A stretch of DNA of 64,000 nucleotides from positions 42,366,763 through 42,430,762 of the forward strand of contig OY744522.1 of NCBI GenBank assembly GCA_963556195.1, in the 5' to 3' direction. Origin of the DNA: Sepiola atlantica. Its lineage: Eukaryota > Mollusca > Cephalopoda > Sepiida > Sepiolidae. Both the position numbers and the translations under genes were made by a program. Below, piece by piece: positions 11,200 through 23,720 of this stretch. The notes below the pieces were generated by a model, which had not been told where the DNA came from, did not search any database, and worked only from the letters and a program-made list of their open reading frames with translations. Within the stretch, counting starts at the first letter, position 1, and each line of letters opens with the position of its first letter.

Positions 11200-11510
11200 A
11201 AAACTATGAAAAGTTGAGGACGTAAATTTGAGATCACAGCAGGTATTAAAATTGCAAACTTCATAGATGTTACATTTAACGTAATCCAGGGCATAAATAA
11301 CCCACATCTGAAAGATACGTTTTACCCAATTAATCCAAAGACAAATAACTCTTATTCTATTATTAAACATATCCTAAAATCGATTAACCATAGAATTTGC
11401 GATACATCCTTTACTGAAGAAATCTTTAATAACAATAGTTACACATACAAGTAGAAGAAATGCCTCAGAACGGGTATGAACAATAAATATAGCATTAGGT
11501 TTAAACTTTA
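11200..11510 (+). pseudogene. Penelope-like element reverse transcriptase fragment
   Basis: A plus-strand frame from about 11,233 reads ...IANFIDVTFNVIQGINNP..., then SIIKHILKSINHRI, then TEEIFNNN before a stop. This matches the PLE C-terminal RT pattern (FLDVTLNL; NHPxxIIxQIPxSIxxRIS; EEIFN). Only this about 90-residue stretch survives, with a TAG near 11,452 and no catalytic motif in view. It is an old fragment, and its neighbours are unrelated repeats. Confidence 0.7.
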
Positions 11511-12005
11511 ATGTTCTTTTCTTTCTTGAGGAGGAGTATGGTAGGGGTTCGATGGCACACCCTAAATAATTAGGTTACAAAAAAACAATAATGTGCCTAC
11601 GTTAATCACATTGTAACCTAAAATACATATTCTAGAATTCATAATGATGAAGTCAGTCGTTTAGCATTTTACGAAGCACATACATATCATTAACACACAC
11701 GCGTTCGCACCGATACTGTCCAAAATCTATTACTTAATATAATTCAAAATTTTATGTAGAAAATGTTTTTCTCTGTTAATTTTCTTTGTTTGTAACTTAT
11801 TTAAAAGTTGGCGGGGCCGGTTTGTGTGTACGCACCTCTTAAATGTGCCATGTAACTCATCGGGTTGCCTAGAATATATATTCAAACATTCATAATGATG
11901 AGTTCATTAGTTTAGAAGTGTATCCTGTACAACAACTGTATTACATAACTCTCTCTATATATGAACCCCTTAAATGTTAAAATTTACAAAAAATAAGGCA
12001 CCCAT
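11510..12005. other. Unassigned AT-rich sequence
   Basis: No supported gene, RNA or repeat unit is visible. Confidence 0.4.
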
Positions 12006-12628
12006 GTTAAAGCTTTTTCAAATTACAAAAGTTAAATGCATTCTTTACAGTGGGACTTTTTACTGATGCTTATAACGTGCGGCCAGAGCACAAACCATCT
12101 GTAACATTATTACACAACGAGCTTCGTTAACAACTGAAGCACAACATCCAGCGAAACCGGGTCGTTTTTAAAAAAAGGGAAGAAAAAAATAGTCTATTTT
12201 GCTGATAAAGATTCCTGTGTGAATCGAAAATTTGAATTTAAATAAATAATATATTTATTTTAAAAAGCCTATGCATTTTAATGGTTTCAATAACTGTTTA
12301 TGATTACACAATTTTTATGCATTTAATGCAGTGGAACTTTTACTAATACTTATAACGTGCGACCAACGCACACACCACTTGTGGATATTATTACACAACG
12401 AGCGTCGTTAACAACTGAAGCACAAGATCAAGCGACACCATGTCGTTTAAAAAAAAGAAGGAAACAAAAATTCCTAGTATCGTGATTAAGATCCCTGTGT
12501 AAATCAGAAAATTTGAATTTAAATAAATAACATGTTTATTTTTTAAAAAAAGCCTCTGCATTTTACTGGTTTCAAAAAAGTTTCAAATTACAAAATTTAA
12601 ATGCATTCTATACAGTTGAAACTTTTTA

Positions 12629-12632
<4 letters not shown>
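12006..12632 (+). repeat. Tandem repeat of a ~280-bp unit, about 2.2 copies
   Basis: TTATAACGTGCG recurs at 12,071 and 12,351; shared blocks include ATTATTACACAACGAGC, CGTTAACAACTGAAGCACAA and GAATTTAAATAAATAA. A third partial copy (ATGCATTCTATACAGT) begins near 12,600 and is cut off by (AT)n. No coding potential is evident. Confidence 0.82.

Positions 12633-12681
<49 letters not shown>
12632..12681. repeat. (AT)n microsatellite
   Basis: Pure AT dinucleotides that truncate the third copy of the preceding tandem repeat. Confidence 0.97.
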
Positions 12682-12684
<3 letters not shown>

Positions 12685-13825
12685 TCTTTTGTCTCATTTT
12701 ACTTCAGTTAAAGTTCCCAGAAATCATGGGGCTAACACTTAGTTTCTATATGTGATACATAGATATTCGAATATTCCATTACTTTTCTCCTTTACCTGTC
12801 AAACAGAGAATATTAAAAAAGTAAAGAATATTAATTTTCCTCTCCCAAATTGAAATGTGAAGTATATCTTTCTTGTAGTCTCTTGGTCTTACCAGAATCC
12901 AAGACAAGAATCCATCTAGTCTGGTGGAGTATCCAGCTAAGTGCTGTTCTTGAGATAACATTACATGGAAAAGTCGCACCATTCCTCGTATGAGCAAGTG
13001 TATAGCCGTGTCGAGTGAATCTTATTTGGGCTTCAAATCCTATATTATTTTGAATATTTTGTCAGGGTTTACTTTGAGGGACGTATCCTCATGTCACCTT
13101 ATCCTGACAACTTTTGTACAGAGAGAACGAAGAAACTGGAGGATTGTGTTTAGTTGATAAGACATCTAATTTTACACCCCAAATGCTACGTAATTATACA
13201 CAATGAAGAAGATATGCATAACTAATAGTTACATGCTGTGCGTAATAGTTAAATGCACCTAATAATCTTATAAGAAACAAATAAGTAAAACGAATAGTGA
13301 ATCAACGAAAATATGTTTTTAAAAGAATCTCGCTTGTATATCCACAACTGAGTACATTAAAAAGTTGTTTTTATTTTTTAAATAGAAAAAAACGGGCTTT
13401 TAATACCAATGGCAGTGCAACAAATAGTAAACAATTATATGAATCTAATATGTTAGTCTTAACGAGCCTTTTTCTTCATTTTTTCTTCATTGTCGAGATC
13501 TAACGTCGTCGCCGCTGTCGTTGACGCATGAGTACTCCCAATGTTATTTAAGACTGTCTTTAAATGTCCTAGTAGTGAAGACGTCGGAACGTATTAATGT
13601 AATATTACAACATTTGAAGCATAATAAGGTTAATAAAAATACGAGAAATTTGTTAGAAACAAACTCACGATACAAGAAGATGTTTCTTTCAAATAAATTT
13701 AAAAAACTAATATATAAATCTCTAAGGTCAGCCTTAACAAGCCCTTTACACTGGTATATGGACGATGTTTTTTTCATTGCTAAGACCAAATGACGTCCCC
13801 GAAAAACACACACATATCTTTAATC
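12682..13825. other. Unassigned sequence
   Basis: Only short open frames on both strands, without recognisable domains. Opposing overlapping frames at 13,521-13,813 look like chance. Confidence 0.4.
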
Positions 13826-13895
13826 TCTCTCTCCCTCTCTCTCTATATATATATATATCTCTCTCTACACACACACATATATATATATATATATA

Positions 13896-13932
<37 letters not shown>

Positions 13933-14142
13933 GTATATATATTTCATGTATATAAATATATAATGTATATATATATAATATATATAAATATATAATGTAT
14001 ATATATATAATGTATATACATATATATATATTGTATATATATAAATATATTGTATATACATATACATATATAATGTATATACATATACATATATAATGCA
14101 TATACATATATATATATATGTGTGTGCGTGTGTGTGTGTTTG
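13826..14142. repeat. Compound microsatellite (CT/AC/AT/ATGTAT/GT)
   Basis: CT then AC runs lead into about 230 bp of AT with interspersed ATAATGTATAT units, closing with (GT)n. Ile/Tyr-rich open frames on the minus strand are artefacts. Confidence 0.95.
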
Positions 14143-14389
14143 TGTGTATTTTTTGTTTTTAAGTATATAGAAAAAAGCTTTAAGAAAGCAAACTTTGAAT
14201 CACTCACATTTGGTATAATGTTATATATTAACAGATACTACACTCTCATTCACACCAGAAGGCCAGATTCACGGTTTCTTTTCTATTCATCACAATCAAA
14301 TACGCAGAAGTTGTTATTCTTATTCTCCTGTTAATGTTAGATGAGGATCCTAGAACTACTGAGCCAGGATAACCAACATTTTCGTTTTA

Positions 14390-14680
14390 TTTTCAACCGT
14401 ATTGTTGTTTATGTAAATATCATCTTGAGAAGGAAGCTATTTTCCATTTTACTAGGTTCAATTTCATCCCACATTGCTCGCAAGAACGTTTAATCTCTGA
14501 AGTGGAGAGACTCAAGCGATTGAAAACAGCGGCAACAAGTTGGTGTCATCAGCGTAGCCAGCTAAGCACTAGTGTTAATTGAAGACTTTCTAGTTCTGTC
14601 GTCAAAATTCCTAAAAACACATTGAAAAGAGCATGGGGTATGAAACAACCCTGCTATATATCTACAGTCAATTCAAACAA
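14390..14680 (-). pseudogene. LINE fragment with intact YADD box
   Basis: On the minus strand the motif AGYADDTNLLPLF is encoded around 14,521-14,563, preceded by a degraded 'SFQCVF' segment corresponding to the usual P-x-LFNLFL stretch. Flanking sequence carries stops. The catalytic Asp pair survives, but only about 90 codons are recognisable, so this is a fragment of a jockey/CR1-like reverse transcriptase. Confidence 0.65.
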
Positions 14681-16950
14681 ATATATAATACAAGTAGTCG
14701 TAGTATTTAAATAAAACATAACAGTTAACTTCTGATGTGCATAGTATAAATCTAAGAACTGCTCGGACTCACACCCACCTATATTCCAGTCGTAACATTG
14801 CAAAGCGTATAACAGGTTCCGGCATGTCTAATAAAAAACGTCAGAGTAAGAATAACAATAATTTTAAAATAAAGAAAATGGCGGTGAATAATACGTTGTA
14901 TCGAAAATAAAAGGTATGGAAAGAATGGCGCGAATTCGCCCGCTGGTAACAAAAACTGCTGCATTTTTAAGATACGGTGTCATTTTTTTTTTTAATTTGA
15001 CTTCCTCTGGAGATTTGCTGTCTTGTGGATGATTCCTCTAGCCCAAGAGGGGGATGGATCACGACTCGGTAAAGAAGAGGTGTGGCGGTTGGGAAGAGTC
15101 TCAGTTGCAGCTGAATTTCTAGCCCCCAGTTTTAAATTATAATAAGCCGTATCAAACAAGAACAAAAGTAAGTTATAAGATGGCGTAAACAGAAAGGAGG
15201 ATGCGTCGGGTCGGGGCGGAATTAAGACGATGGCGGGAAAAGACGAGCGGTTTAGGAAGAAATAAATAAATAAAAATCTTTAAATAAAGAAGGATATGAA
15301 CGGCAGTAAGAAGCACACTGTTTAATGAAGAAAAACAAGTAGTAAAAAAAGTCCGTTTTATATAATAAAGGTAACATCTTCTATATATAAAAAGCAAACA
15401 TATATGGTTGTCTGCATGTGTGTCTCGGTATCACAGTTAAACCATTGAGCTAAGAATCAGGCAGTTTTTGAATCAGCATCATCGATCCGACGTCCTTATC
15501 AATGTAAACAGTTCGTGAACTTGTTTTTAAACTGATTATTCAAAATAAAAGATTACATTAACATAATATTAGTTACAAATGTTCCGACATTTTTGTGTTC
15601 TTTTCAGCCGACCGAACGTGTACGTATTTGACTTATTGTTTACTTTGAAGGGAAAAATGTTCATCTGTTTCTATATTAAAAATTGATAAAAAAATATTTG
15701 ATGAACTTTCACTAAATATTTTTAATTTAATAAGGATATTTTTGCGTTTCTTTTTTCTTTAAGACAATCGAACTTAGAGTCAAAGGACACAATCCAAAGA
15801 AGATGTCCTACTAGCAGGTGCAAAAATACCGGGGCTGCTGTATTGCCATTTCGTAAATTGAGTCTGGACCATGCAATAGTTTTTGCTGGGTCTTTTCGTT
15901 TTCTTCAATGGGTTACAGAGATAATCTTTTTTCACTCATTCTCTTTGCGTTCTACTCTCAATTTATTTGCTGAACTCTTCCACAAATCTTTCAATCCCAA
16001 CATGATAACTCATGAAACAAAAAAAGCGTAAGATTAGAACCCCAACATCTAACGTTAACATCTACTATCAGGTCTCTTTTTCTAACACTTACAGTCAACT
16101 TTCCAACATTCGGAAGTTTGAAATCTATTTAAAGGAGGCCAAAGCTTACCTGTCATTGGTCCGTCAATATTTATAGATTACTTCACGGTCATATGTTACT
16201 AAAAAATGACTTCTAAACCCAAACCCCAATATTGCTATAGTCATGAAATTTGCACCTACATCAGGGACGGTGTTCCATGTTTTATGGACATTTCCTGTGA
16301 AGGCCCTGATTTGCCTTATATGTGGTTTAGTTCTTAACTTGCTCACGGCACATCTTTGCCTCTATCGTCCCCTTACCGATGGACTTTCTGCTATTGAGCA
16401 AATCTCTGACAAAACTGACAAGATGCTGTCTGTTAAACTTTTTTTACAAGCCTTCATGTCTGACCAACTCAAACAAAACCGACGATGAAAGAAGGGGTTG
16501 TCACGACTTCGCCCTTGCATATGAGGTTACTCAAAGTGTTAAAAACTAACGCGTGTACCCGATTCTGATAAGCATTTCGCTAGACTACTTCATTTTTTTT
16601 TGAAAACTTGTTTTAAACAGTGCATATCTACTGTCCTGTCTTCTCTAGTATCCTCTCACTACTCAGTCATCTTAATTAATTTCAAAACGAAGTCTAGCAA
16701 GTCCACTGATGTCCGTTTCAATCTCATAAGTTGTCGATTTTCAAGAGCCAGTGTATACAGCTTTAGATTCTTCATATACGATATCTCTCTTAAATCCATC
16801 TTAAAAAAGAATGTATCCTGCATCGTATAAGATATATATGATTGGGTCACAGTTGGTACTGAGAGAGTTATACCCTTCAAAATATCCCAACAGAGAGCAA
16901 ACAGATAGCTTTGGCACACCCTGAATGTGCCGCCACTAATGCCCACTACT
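14681..16950. other. Unassigned; may include degraded 5' part of the downstream LINE
   Basis: I recognise no intact domain. The plus strand from about 15,840 has several 60-80 codon frames ahead of the RT relic at 16.95 kb, which could be remnants of its endonuclease/5' part, but no catalytic motif is readable. Confidence 0.35.
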
Positions 16951-18556
16951 TAATTTGCTTTCAACGAAATAGATGCTCTGAAAACACAGTCTCTATTAAA
17001 ACTGCCCGAAACCACTGCAAAAAGGTTATAGTAAAACGCGAAAAGGTTATATGCCCAATACGTTAAAACAAGAGTGACCGATCAGTGGGTTGAATCCCAT
17101 GTGTTTGGGAGAATAACAACCAGACGCCTGAACAGATATAAGACCTCTATCCCAACTATCATTAACGGACCAAATGTGATTTCCCCAGCATCTAATTAAG
17201 CCAAACTTTTTTACAGTGTATTCCATCTCTTGCAATCAGGGTCACTTCCCCCTCCCCACAATTCCTCCTTCCGCTACGACCGAAAACACTCTTGGAGTAA
17301 CTGTTCGGGATGTCGCCAAACTTACAAAGACCCTCGATGCCAAAAAGACAACTGGTCCTAATAGCAGTATGGTCATAGTACTCAAAAATCTGCAACCCGA
17401 AATATCCTTACAAAGCTGTTCAATCGTTATATAAAAGACAAATGCGGTCCATCACCTTGGAAGACATTGTTAGTCTGCCCGGTATTTAAATATACTGGGG
17501 ATAGTATTTCTGTGTGTCAGTGCAGATCAATTAATCTCCTGTGTGTCATGACTACGTGGCTTGACTCTGTAATAAACAAATGAGTTGTAAAACACCGTAG
17601 CGACAAACAATATGGACAAACAATATGATGTGCTGACTGTGATATTACACAATATCAGTGACTCTATAGACCAGGGCTTCGTTTCGAAGACAATATCGCT
17701 TGATGTATCAAAGGCATTCGATAGGGTTTGCCACAAAGTTTTGTTCCACAAGATTATTAGATATGAAATCTCTGGAAATGTCTTCTCGACCATCAAACCC
17801 TTTCTCTCTGATAAATCTATCAATTTTAGTTGTTGACGGGCAAAAGTTCAAAACAAATAGCATAAATAATAGCGTGTCTCAAGGATTTAGTCTTGGCTCA
17901 ACACTCTTCCTGATCTTCATGAATAATATTCCAAATACTATTCTGAGATCATTCGTTGACATCGATGCGTACGGCAATACTATCTATGGCACCACTTCAA
18001 AGAGCATTGATGATTTAGATCTTTCATACGCTCACTCTATCTCTCTCTCTCTTCCCTCTTTTCGCAACCAGCGCTAGGATCCTCACTACTTCCTAGTCAA
18101 AATAAGTTATTTTTCCTCGAGGAATCCCTCTCCTTTGATAAACTTTTAGAACTGAATTTAACCGCCAAATCTGAAATTGAAGACTTACATCAAATAGGTT
18201 TTTAAAGTTGCTAAATAAATGGTTGAATCATTCTACCACTCCAGAAAGTACCTACTTCTGATGGATTTTTTTTACTGTAGAATAACCAAATGCTTCCTCA
18301 GATGGAGTGTCTGGTGGAAGTGCTGTTCGGAGCACTCACTCTTGTCTTGACAGAATACAAAATCGATTTCGCAATCTAGTGGCGATGATCTCTTCTCGTC
18401 TCTACAGCATCTTTCACATAATAGAGATGTTGCTAGCCTCTCTTTGCTGTATCGGTATGTTCATGTATGGTGCACGACTGAGCTAGAATTCGTGGTCCCC
18501 CATTTAGAATACTTACCGCGAGAACGCGTTTAGTTACAACGGCAGCAAGGAACTTT

Positions 18557-18596
<40 letters not shown>

Positions 18597-18850
18597 CTTT
18601 ACCACAAACGAAACGAAGCTTCCATCAACAAAGTTTCCTTTCTAGGACGTCTAATTTCCGGAACAAGATACCGCGAGTCTGCTACCTAACCTACTACAGC
18701 ATTGTTGTATTCAAATCTTATGTAAAAAATACGTGTTGGGTTGTCCTCTTGGATAATCAATTCCTATTAAGTGATTTTTAGACCCTTTGTTTCCAATCCC
18801 CTCTGAAAACCTTGTCCTCGGGCGGCACTCGTACCTTTATAAGTGGTGAC
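16950..18850 (+). pseudogene. LINE relic (CR1/jockey-type), RT to 3' end
   Basis: Segments in order on the plus strand: LDAKKTTGPNS (about 17,330), an NRYIKDKCGPSPWKTL segment (about 17,425-17,470), DVSKAFDRV (17,702-17,728), VSQGFSLGSTLFLIFMNNI (about 17,875-17,930), the catalytic position now AYGNT in place of YADD (about 17,965), then NRDVASLSLLYRYVHVW (about 18,440-18,480) and a 3' tail ending near AGTGGTGACCATTAGG (18,845). At least four frame changes, an interruption by (CT)n at 18,559-18,594 and the lost YADD make it inactive. Its 3' 260 bp is shared with 41,325-41,610. Confidence 0.85.
18559..18594. repeat. (CT)n microsatellite inside the LINE tail
   Basis: Eighteen CT dinucleotides interrupt the LINE C-terminal region. 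Confidence 0.95.
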
Positions 18851-21000
18851 CATTAGGAAAAAACGAAATGATTGATAATAAAGAAACGATAAAGCGACCT
18901 ACTTTGTATATTAGATATTTTTAAACATAATATATTAATGCATATTTTCTAATATTTATTTCAAGACAACTTAATGCAATGTAGAATATTATCTCTCTAT
19001 ATATAATGGCGTTGATTTACCCTCTCAACCCAGTTAGACCAGACTATAAAAATAATGTATCAAACACATCGAAACACATCGCGTCAGTCATCTATCTTCG
19101 ACTGTGTGTCTAGAAAATATAAATTATTTTTATAAGCTGAATCAAAAACAGCATTTTTATTCTGCACCGTAAGCTTCTCACAATGAATTGAATCAAAGAG
19201 AGGGTACACGCCAATTTCTCTCTATGTATAAATAACTCTTACTCTCCTGAAACACCGTTTGGCAATGACTTCACAAGGAACTGTTACCAAGTTCACCGTT
19301 TCAGAATTTGTAAAACATCCAATCACAGCAACGCTTACATAAACATTACGCATCAAATCGTTAGCCATAACACTACGTCACACTTTAAATAAAAAATAAA
19401 CCTTCGATAAGAAACTATATACGTATTATTTTTCTTTCTAATAATTAAACACATGAATGTGTTTTGTTTTAATTCTCGCTCCCATAATGATTACAAAGTA
19501 AATTTATTTTACGTATTAATTAAGTTTAATATCAATTTTATTTTTATTTAAAAAACGTATCTTTAAAAAAATAAAAATAACAATACGTTGTAAATTAAAC
19601 AAAACCAAAACTTAAAAATAAAAATATAAAAATAATCTTACGTTTTCTTTATTTACAAAAAAATATTTCTACCTCTACATAATTTGAACCGAACTGTTTT
19701 TTTTTAGTATTTTTTTTTGTAACACTAAAATAACCCTAATCTAAGTTTTAAGTTTGGTTCGGTAAATGTCTATTCAGTTCGGTTCTAATTTTGTAGAAGA
19801 ACATGAATGCTCCAACGTCTATTATATTTTCTAAAGTAACAACATGAATAAAAATTGGCGCAGACGCCAACAATTTGTTTTCGATGACCAAGGAGACAAT
19901 AGATATCATATCGAGCAAATATCCCGGCCCAACAGAAGTACCCTTTTCCATAATTGGTCATTGACGGAGATATCCTTCTACACTGTGGCAATTTCTATTT
20001 TTGTTACACTCCGAGGTAATAATTTTCTTAGGTGCATAGATTTTCCACAATTCAAAAGCGACAATTGTTTCTTTACATAAAAACTATCCGTTGTGACGTA
20101 TTTGCGTTCGTTTAGCTGTTTACACATTTTATTTCATTATTTTACATTTCTGTTCAGAAACGCCCATAAAATATCAAATTTTTTCCCATAACTGCTGTTT
20201 GAAGAATTTTCAGATAAAAATACGATTACATTTACGCAGTCATTCAACATTCTATGTCTATATAATTACTAAGTGAATACCCATCCCAAGATGGGTAACA
20301 TTTATTCGCTGGACAGAAAATCTTTGCAATAATCTTTTTACGCAGATACAAATCAAAATATCATCATACAAAACCTTATGTCTATAATCCTTATTACAGT
20401 TTTGATCAAAATCAATTTCATGATTTTAAATTTTAGAAAATGTCAAAACTTTAAGATTAAGAGGTCTTAAGAAATTCCGATAAAGTTATTTAATGCAAAT
20501 ATTTGATATTTGAATTTTCAAATAGGAGATTGTGCACATATTACGACTCTTAAAATCCTCTTAAACTTTTCAAAAGTCACCGACATTTAGGGGCTATGTA
20601 TTAATTAATGTTAACTACATGTTGTTCAATTTTTAATTAGAAGTATCTGAATACCAACGAAGGGCTTCAACTCCTTCTCTGTCCCCTTTGCATCAAACTA
20701 AATGAAACTTACGATAGCTCTCATTAAAGCCTAGCAGTTCTGTTTCAAAATTAATAATGATCAGTTAATTAGTTTACTATTTAATCCTGTAGATACAAAT
20801 ATATAAATATATTCATATATATATTTATATATATTAGTACTTCATGTATCCACATAAAATATTATAAGGAGATATAATTTTTTATCTGTCAGTTTTCAGT
20901 ATTTACTTCAACAGTGCTCGATACGTAAGTAGAGTTAGGTAGTAAGCAATGAAAATATATATGGCAATCAAGCTACACAGAGGCTCCTGGGGGGAATCGT
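18851..21000. other. Unassigned AT-rich sequence
   Basis: Strongly AT-rich, especially 19,380-19,760. An 11-bp inverted repeat GAACCGAACTG / CAGTTCGGTTC sits about 85 bp apart at 19,686-19,785. The stretch 20,640-20,730 resembles 45,449-45,530 (shared AGTATCTGAATA and TTTGCAT(C/A)AAACTAA), an interspersed repeat of unknown type. Confidence 0.4.
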
Positions 21001-21035
21001 CGGGCTAAATGCATGGAGTTATTTTTGTCAGGTGT

Positions 21036-21094
21036 TTTTATATACATGGCTTGCTAGTTAACCAATCAGATTCTTTGTTGTTCCCTCAGCCAAT
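21036..21094 (-). promoter_or_regulatory. Candidate promoter: two CCAAT boxes and a TATA box
   Basis: On the minus strand two ATTGG motifs (complements of CCAAT at 21,090-21,094 and 21,062-21,066) are followed 18 bp later by TATATAAAA (21,044-21,036). This spacing is promoter-like. It lies downstream of, and on the same strand as, the PLE GIY-YIG fragment, where a following PLE terminal-repeat promoter would be expected. Function is inference. Confidence 0.35.
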
Positions 21095-21406
21095 CGTTGG
21101 GCTTCCTGCGAACAAAGGCTTTGTTGGTGACGGAGAAAATGCCTATCCTATTTTTTTTTAACAATGGATTTTCCTATATCCTGTTTGCTTTGTTTTGTCA
21201 ATATAGTGGGCGAATTTATTTTAACACGTGATTTCTTGTATTTCTATTTTAGGTTTTAAATTTTAACTTGTTCAGTTTTTTATTTATTCATTTATTTATT
21301 TTTATTTATTTTTATTTATTATATATCATCCTAAGGTAAATTTATTTCTGTGTAAACAGCTGTTTGCTATTTCACTTCTAGAGTTTAATAGGTTTCGGGG
21401 ATTTTT

Positions 21407-21730
21407 TTAATTTAGGATTTCATATTTTTCATTCAGGCATGATCTACACGAGTCGTCTAAGTTTCTACATGTTCTGGCCTGTCTTACTATTTTCCATTCA
21501 ATTATTGGTAAGTGTCCATTTTCTTTGAGCTCCCAATAATGGTTAGTTAGTGCTGTTTTAGTTCGACGTTCTTTGTTTTTAAATGTGTTTTTGTGGTCAT
21601 AGTATCTGGTCTTAAAGTCTAGGGATGTCATACCCACGTAGTATTTCTTGTTATTTGGTCTTTCGTTGGCAAATATCGCAGTTGTTAAATATGGCTAAAG
21701 AATTAACTCCTTCAGACTGAAATCAAACCT
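21407..21730 (-). pseudogene. Penelope-like element GIY-YIG endonuclease domain
   Basis: A 76-residue frame from Met at 21,637 starts MGMTSLDFKTRYYDHKNTF and ends CRSCLNEKYEILN. Reading further upstream gives NERPNNKKYYV directly before GMT, so the catalytic YYVGMT is the YIG part of GIY-YIG, followed by the expected R-x4-H (RYYDH), T-x-L-T-x-HYWELK and a C-x2-C...E (CRSCLNEK). This is the C-terminal endonuclease of a PLE. The upstream RT is missing because the sequence runs into the (AT)n satellite at 21.9 kb. Confidence 0.82.
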
Positions 21731-21896
21731 ACAACCGCATAGTTGACAGTCGGCGATTCTATTAATTCGACCGGAGGCAGGCGCTGTTAGCAAGTTAAAT
21801 CTAAATGAGTATATAGACACCAACAACCGGATAACTTCTGCATCATCGCTAATGGTAGTTGTCGGTATTATGTACTACAGAACACCACTCAAGAAG

Positions 21897-21898
<2 letters not shown>

Positions 21899-21962
<64 letters not shown>

Positions 21963-21967
21963 GTATA

Positions 21968-22005
<38 letters not shown>

Positions 22006-22116
22006 GATACATATGTATATATATGTGTATGTATATGTATATATATATATGTATATATATTTGTATACATATATATATATGTATATATATCTATATGCAT
22101 ATGTATATATATATGG

Positions 22117-22147
<31 letters not shown>

Positions 22148-22198
22148 CACATATATCTATGTATATATGTATATATATATGTATATATATATACATGC
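21899..22198. repeat. (AT)n satellite with ATGTAT and ATACAT interruptions
   Basis: About 300 bp of AT dinucleotides with GTATATAT variants. It separates two PLE relics of opposite orientation. Ile-Tyr open frames on both strands are artefacts. Confidence 0.96.
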
Positions 22199-22329
22199 AT
22201 AATAATAAATGAAGAAAGAGAGATAAAGATGTGCTAATGACGAATCTATTTAATCTTCGATTGTTCGATGCAAGGTCTACTCGATCAAAGCATTAATTTA
22301 CAAATAACTCAACAAATCTTATAGAACTA

Positions 22330-23720
22330 CTTTTAACAACACTTTCAATAGCATAAACAATGAAGCTAAATTCTTACTAACATCCTTAAATATTCTTAAT
22401 TACACGGAAATCCTAACCAAAACCACACCGAGATGCACCTTAAAGAACCACAAAATAAATCTTCAGGAAAACTCATCTATTAGACTAATTTGCCTATCTA
22501 AATCTGACCTAGGCATCATGAGTAAAATAATTTTGGATACAATCATTCCTAACTTAAAAGAAAAAAAACTACCCCCTGTGGCAATCCTCCGATTAGGTAA
22601 CTAATTAGTTTCTGAACCTCAGAGACAAGTACAATTTTACTCTGAACTTTATCACTTTCGCCATAAACAATTATTATCAGTCCATTTCACCAATCCTACT
22701 AAACAAAGCATTAATCTTCGCTAAGAATAATTCAGACATTACAGTAATAATTTTGGCCATAAGATTCTTATTAGAATTTGACAATACATTCTGGACTAGG
22801 AAATATACTCTCAATAATTTCGATATTACTATGGGGTACTTCAGAATCTGCCAATGGTTACTGAGCTTGTGGGTTTGTACTTATTAAGAGAATTAAAATT
22901 CGACTTCGGACATTTGCACGGCGGGCTATACAGGGACGACACACTTTTTGTATAACGGGAGAAATCGAAGCAATACAACAACACAATTACTAATCCACAC
23001 AACTTCTTTAAAAACTTTGGATTAACTATTACTGTAGTACCTGAGAAAAGAATATTTAACTTCCCTAACTTAACATTAGACCTAAACTCCGGAACCTTTA
23101 GGCCTTCCACAAACCAAACTTGACCCTCTTCTACGTATATAAACTATTTAACCACCCAGAATCCATCATTAATTCAATAGTCCCCTCAGTTTTTAACAGA
23201 ATTTCAAACTTATCTGCTAATAAATCAATCTTCGAACATAATTTTAACTTCTACAATAACGCACTACTCAACTCGGGCTACAATGAAAAAATTTAATACA
23301 TAAATACTCCCTTCACACAGGAAAATAAACCTTTAAGTGTAATCACACATAACGTGACAATACAGGATAGAAAACAGATAAATAACACATTACCCGAGAA
23401 AACCAAAACATATATAAATAGGGCCACAAAAACAATAATATTGACAAACTAGCTGACCCCCAGGAACATAGAAAAAATAAATGACTTAGAAGAAAGAATA
23501 GTATTTGGTGTAATCCACCCTATAACTGTAATGTTAAAACCAATACCCTTAAGGAGTTCTTCAAAATGATAGATCACTCCTTCAAGCACCCGCATAGATA
23601 AGCACAATTCTAAATGAAAAATCTATTAAAATCTTCTCAATATAGCGCAAATTATCATCACCTCTAATAACAAAAATATTAAATCTGCACAGCAACTAGC
23701 AATCAAGAGAATGATTGTTA
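22330..23720 (+). pseudogene. Penelope-like element reverse transcriptase relic
   Basis: In order on the plus strand: a TLKNHKINLQENSSIRLI segment and SKSDLGIMSKIILDTI (about 22,435-22,550), ELVGLYLL (about 22,862-22,885), the catalytic GLYRDD (22,923-22,940), FGLTITVVPEKR and FPNLTLDLNSGTFRP (about 23,012-23,105), VYKLFNHPESIINSI (about 23,135-23,180), SNLSANKSIFEHN, then SIWCNPPYNCNVKTN (about 23,502-23,545) and EFFKMIDHSF. These match the PLE RT order (TLKDHK; ELVGL; RDD; FLD; NHP; RKIIWFNPPF). Frameshifts occur near 22,600, 22,960, 23,115 and 23,590. The RDD is intact but the ORF is not. Confidence 0.85.

Noticed and set aside
21849..22237. Long open frames on both strands rich in Ile and Tyr
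   Set aside because: Pure products of (AT)n and ATGTAT repeats; the same applies to frames at 354-775, 13,843-14,207, 36,495-37,261, 39,977, 48,323, 49,854, 56,277 and 59,082.
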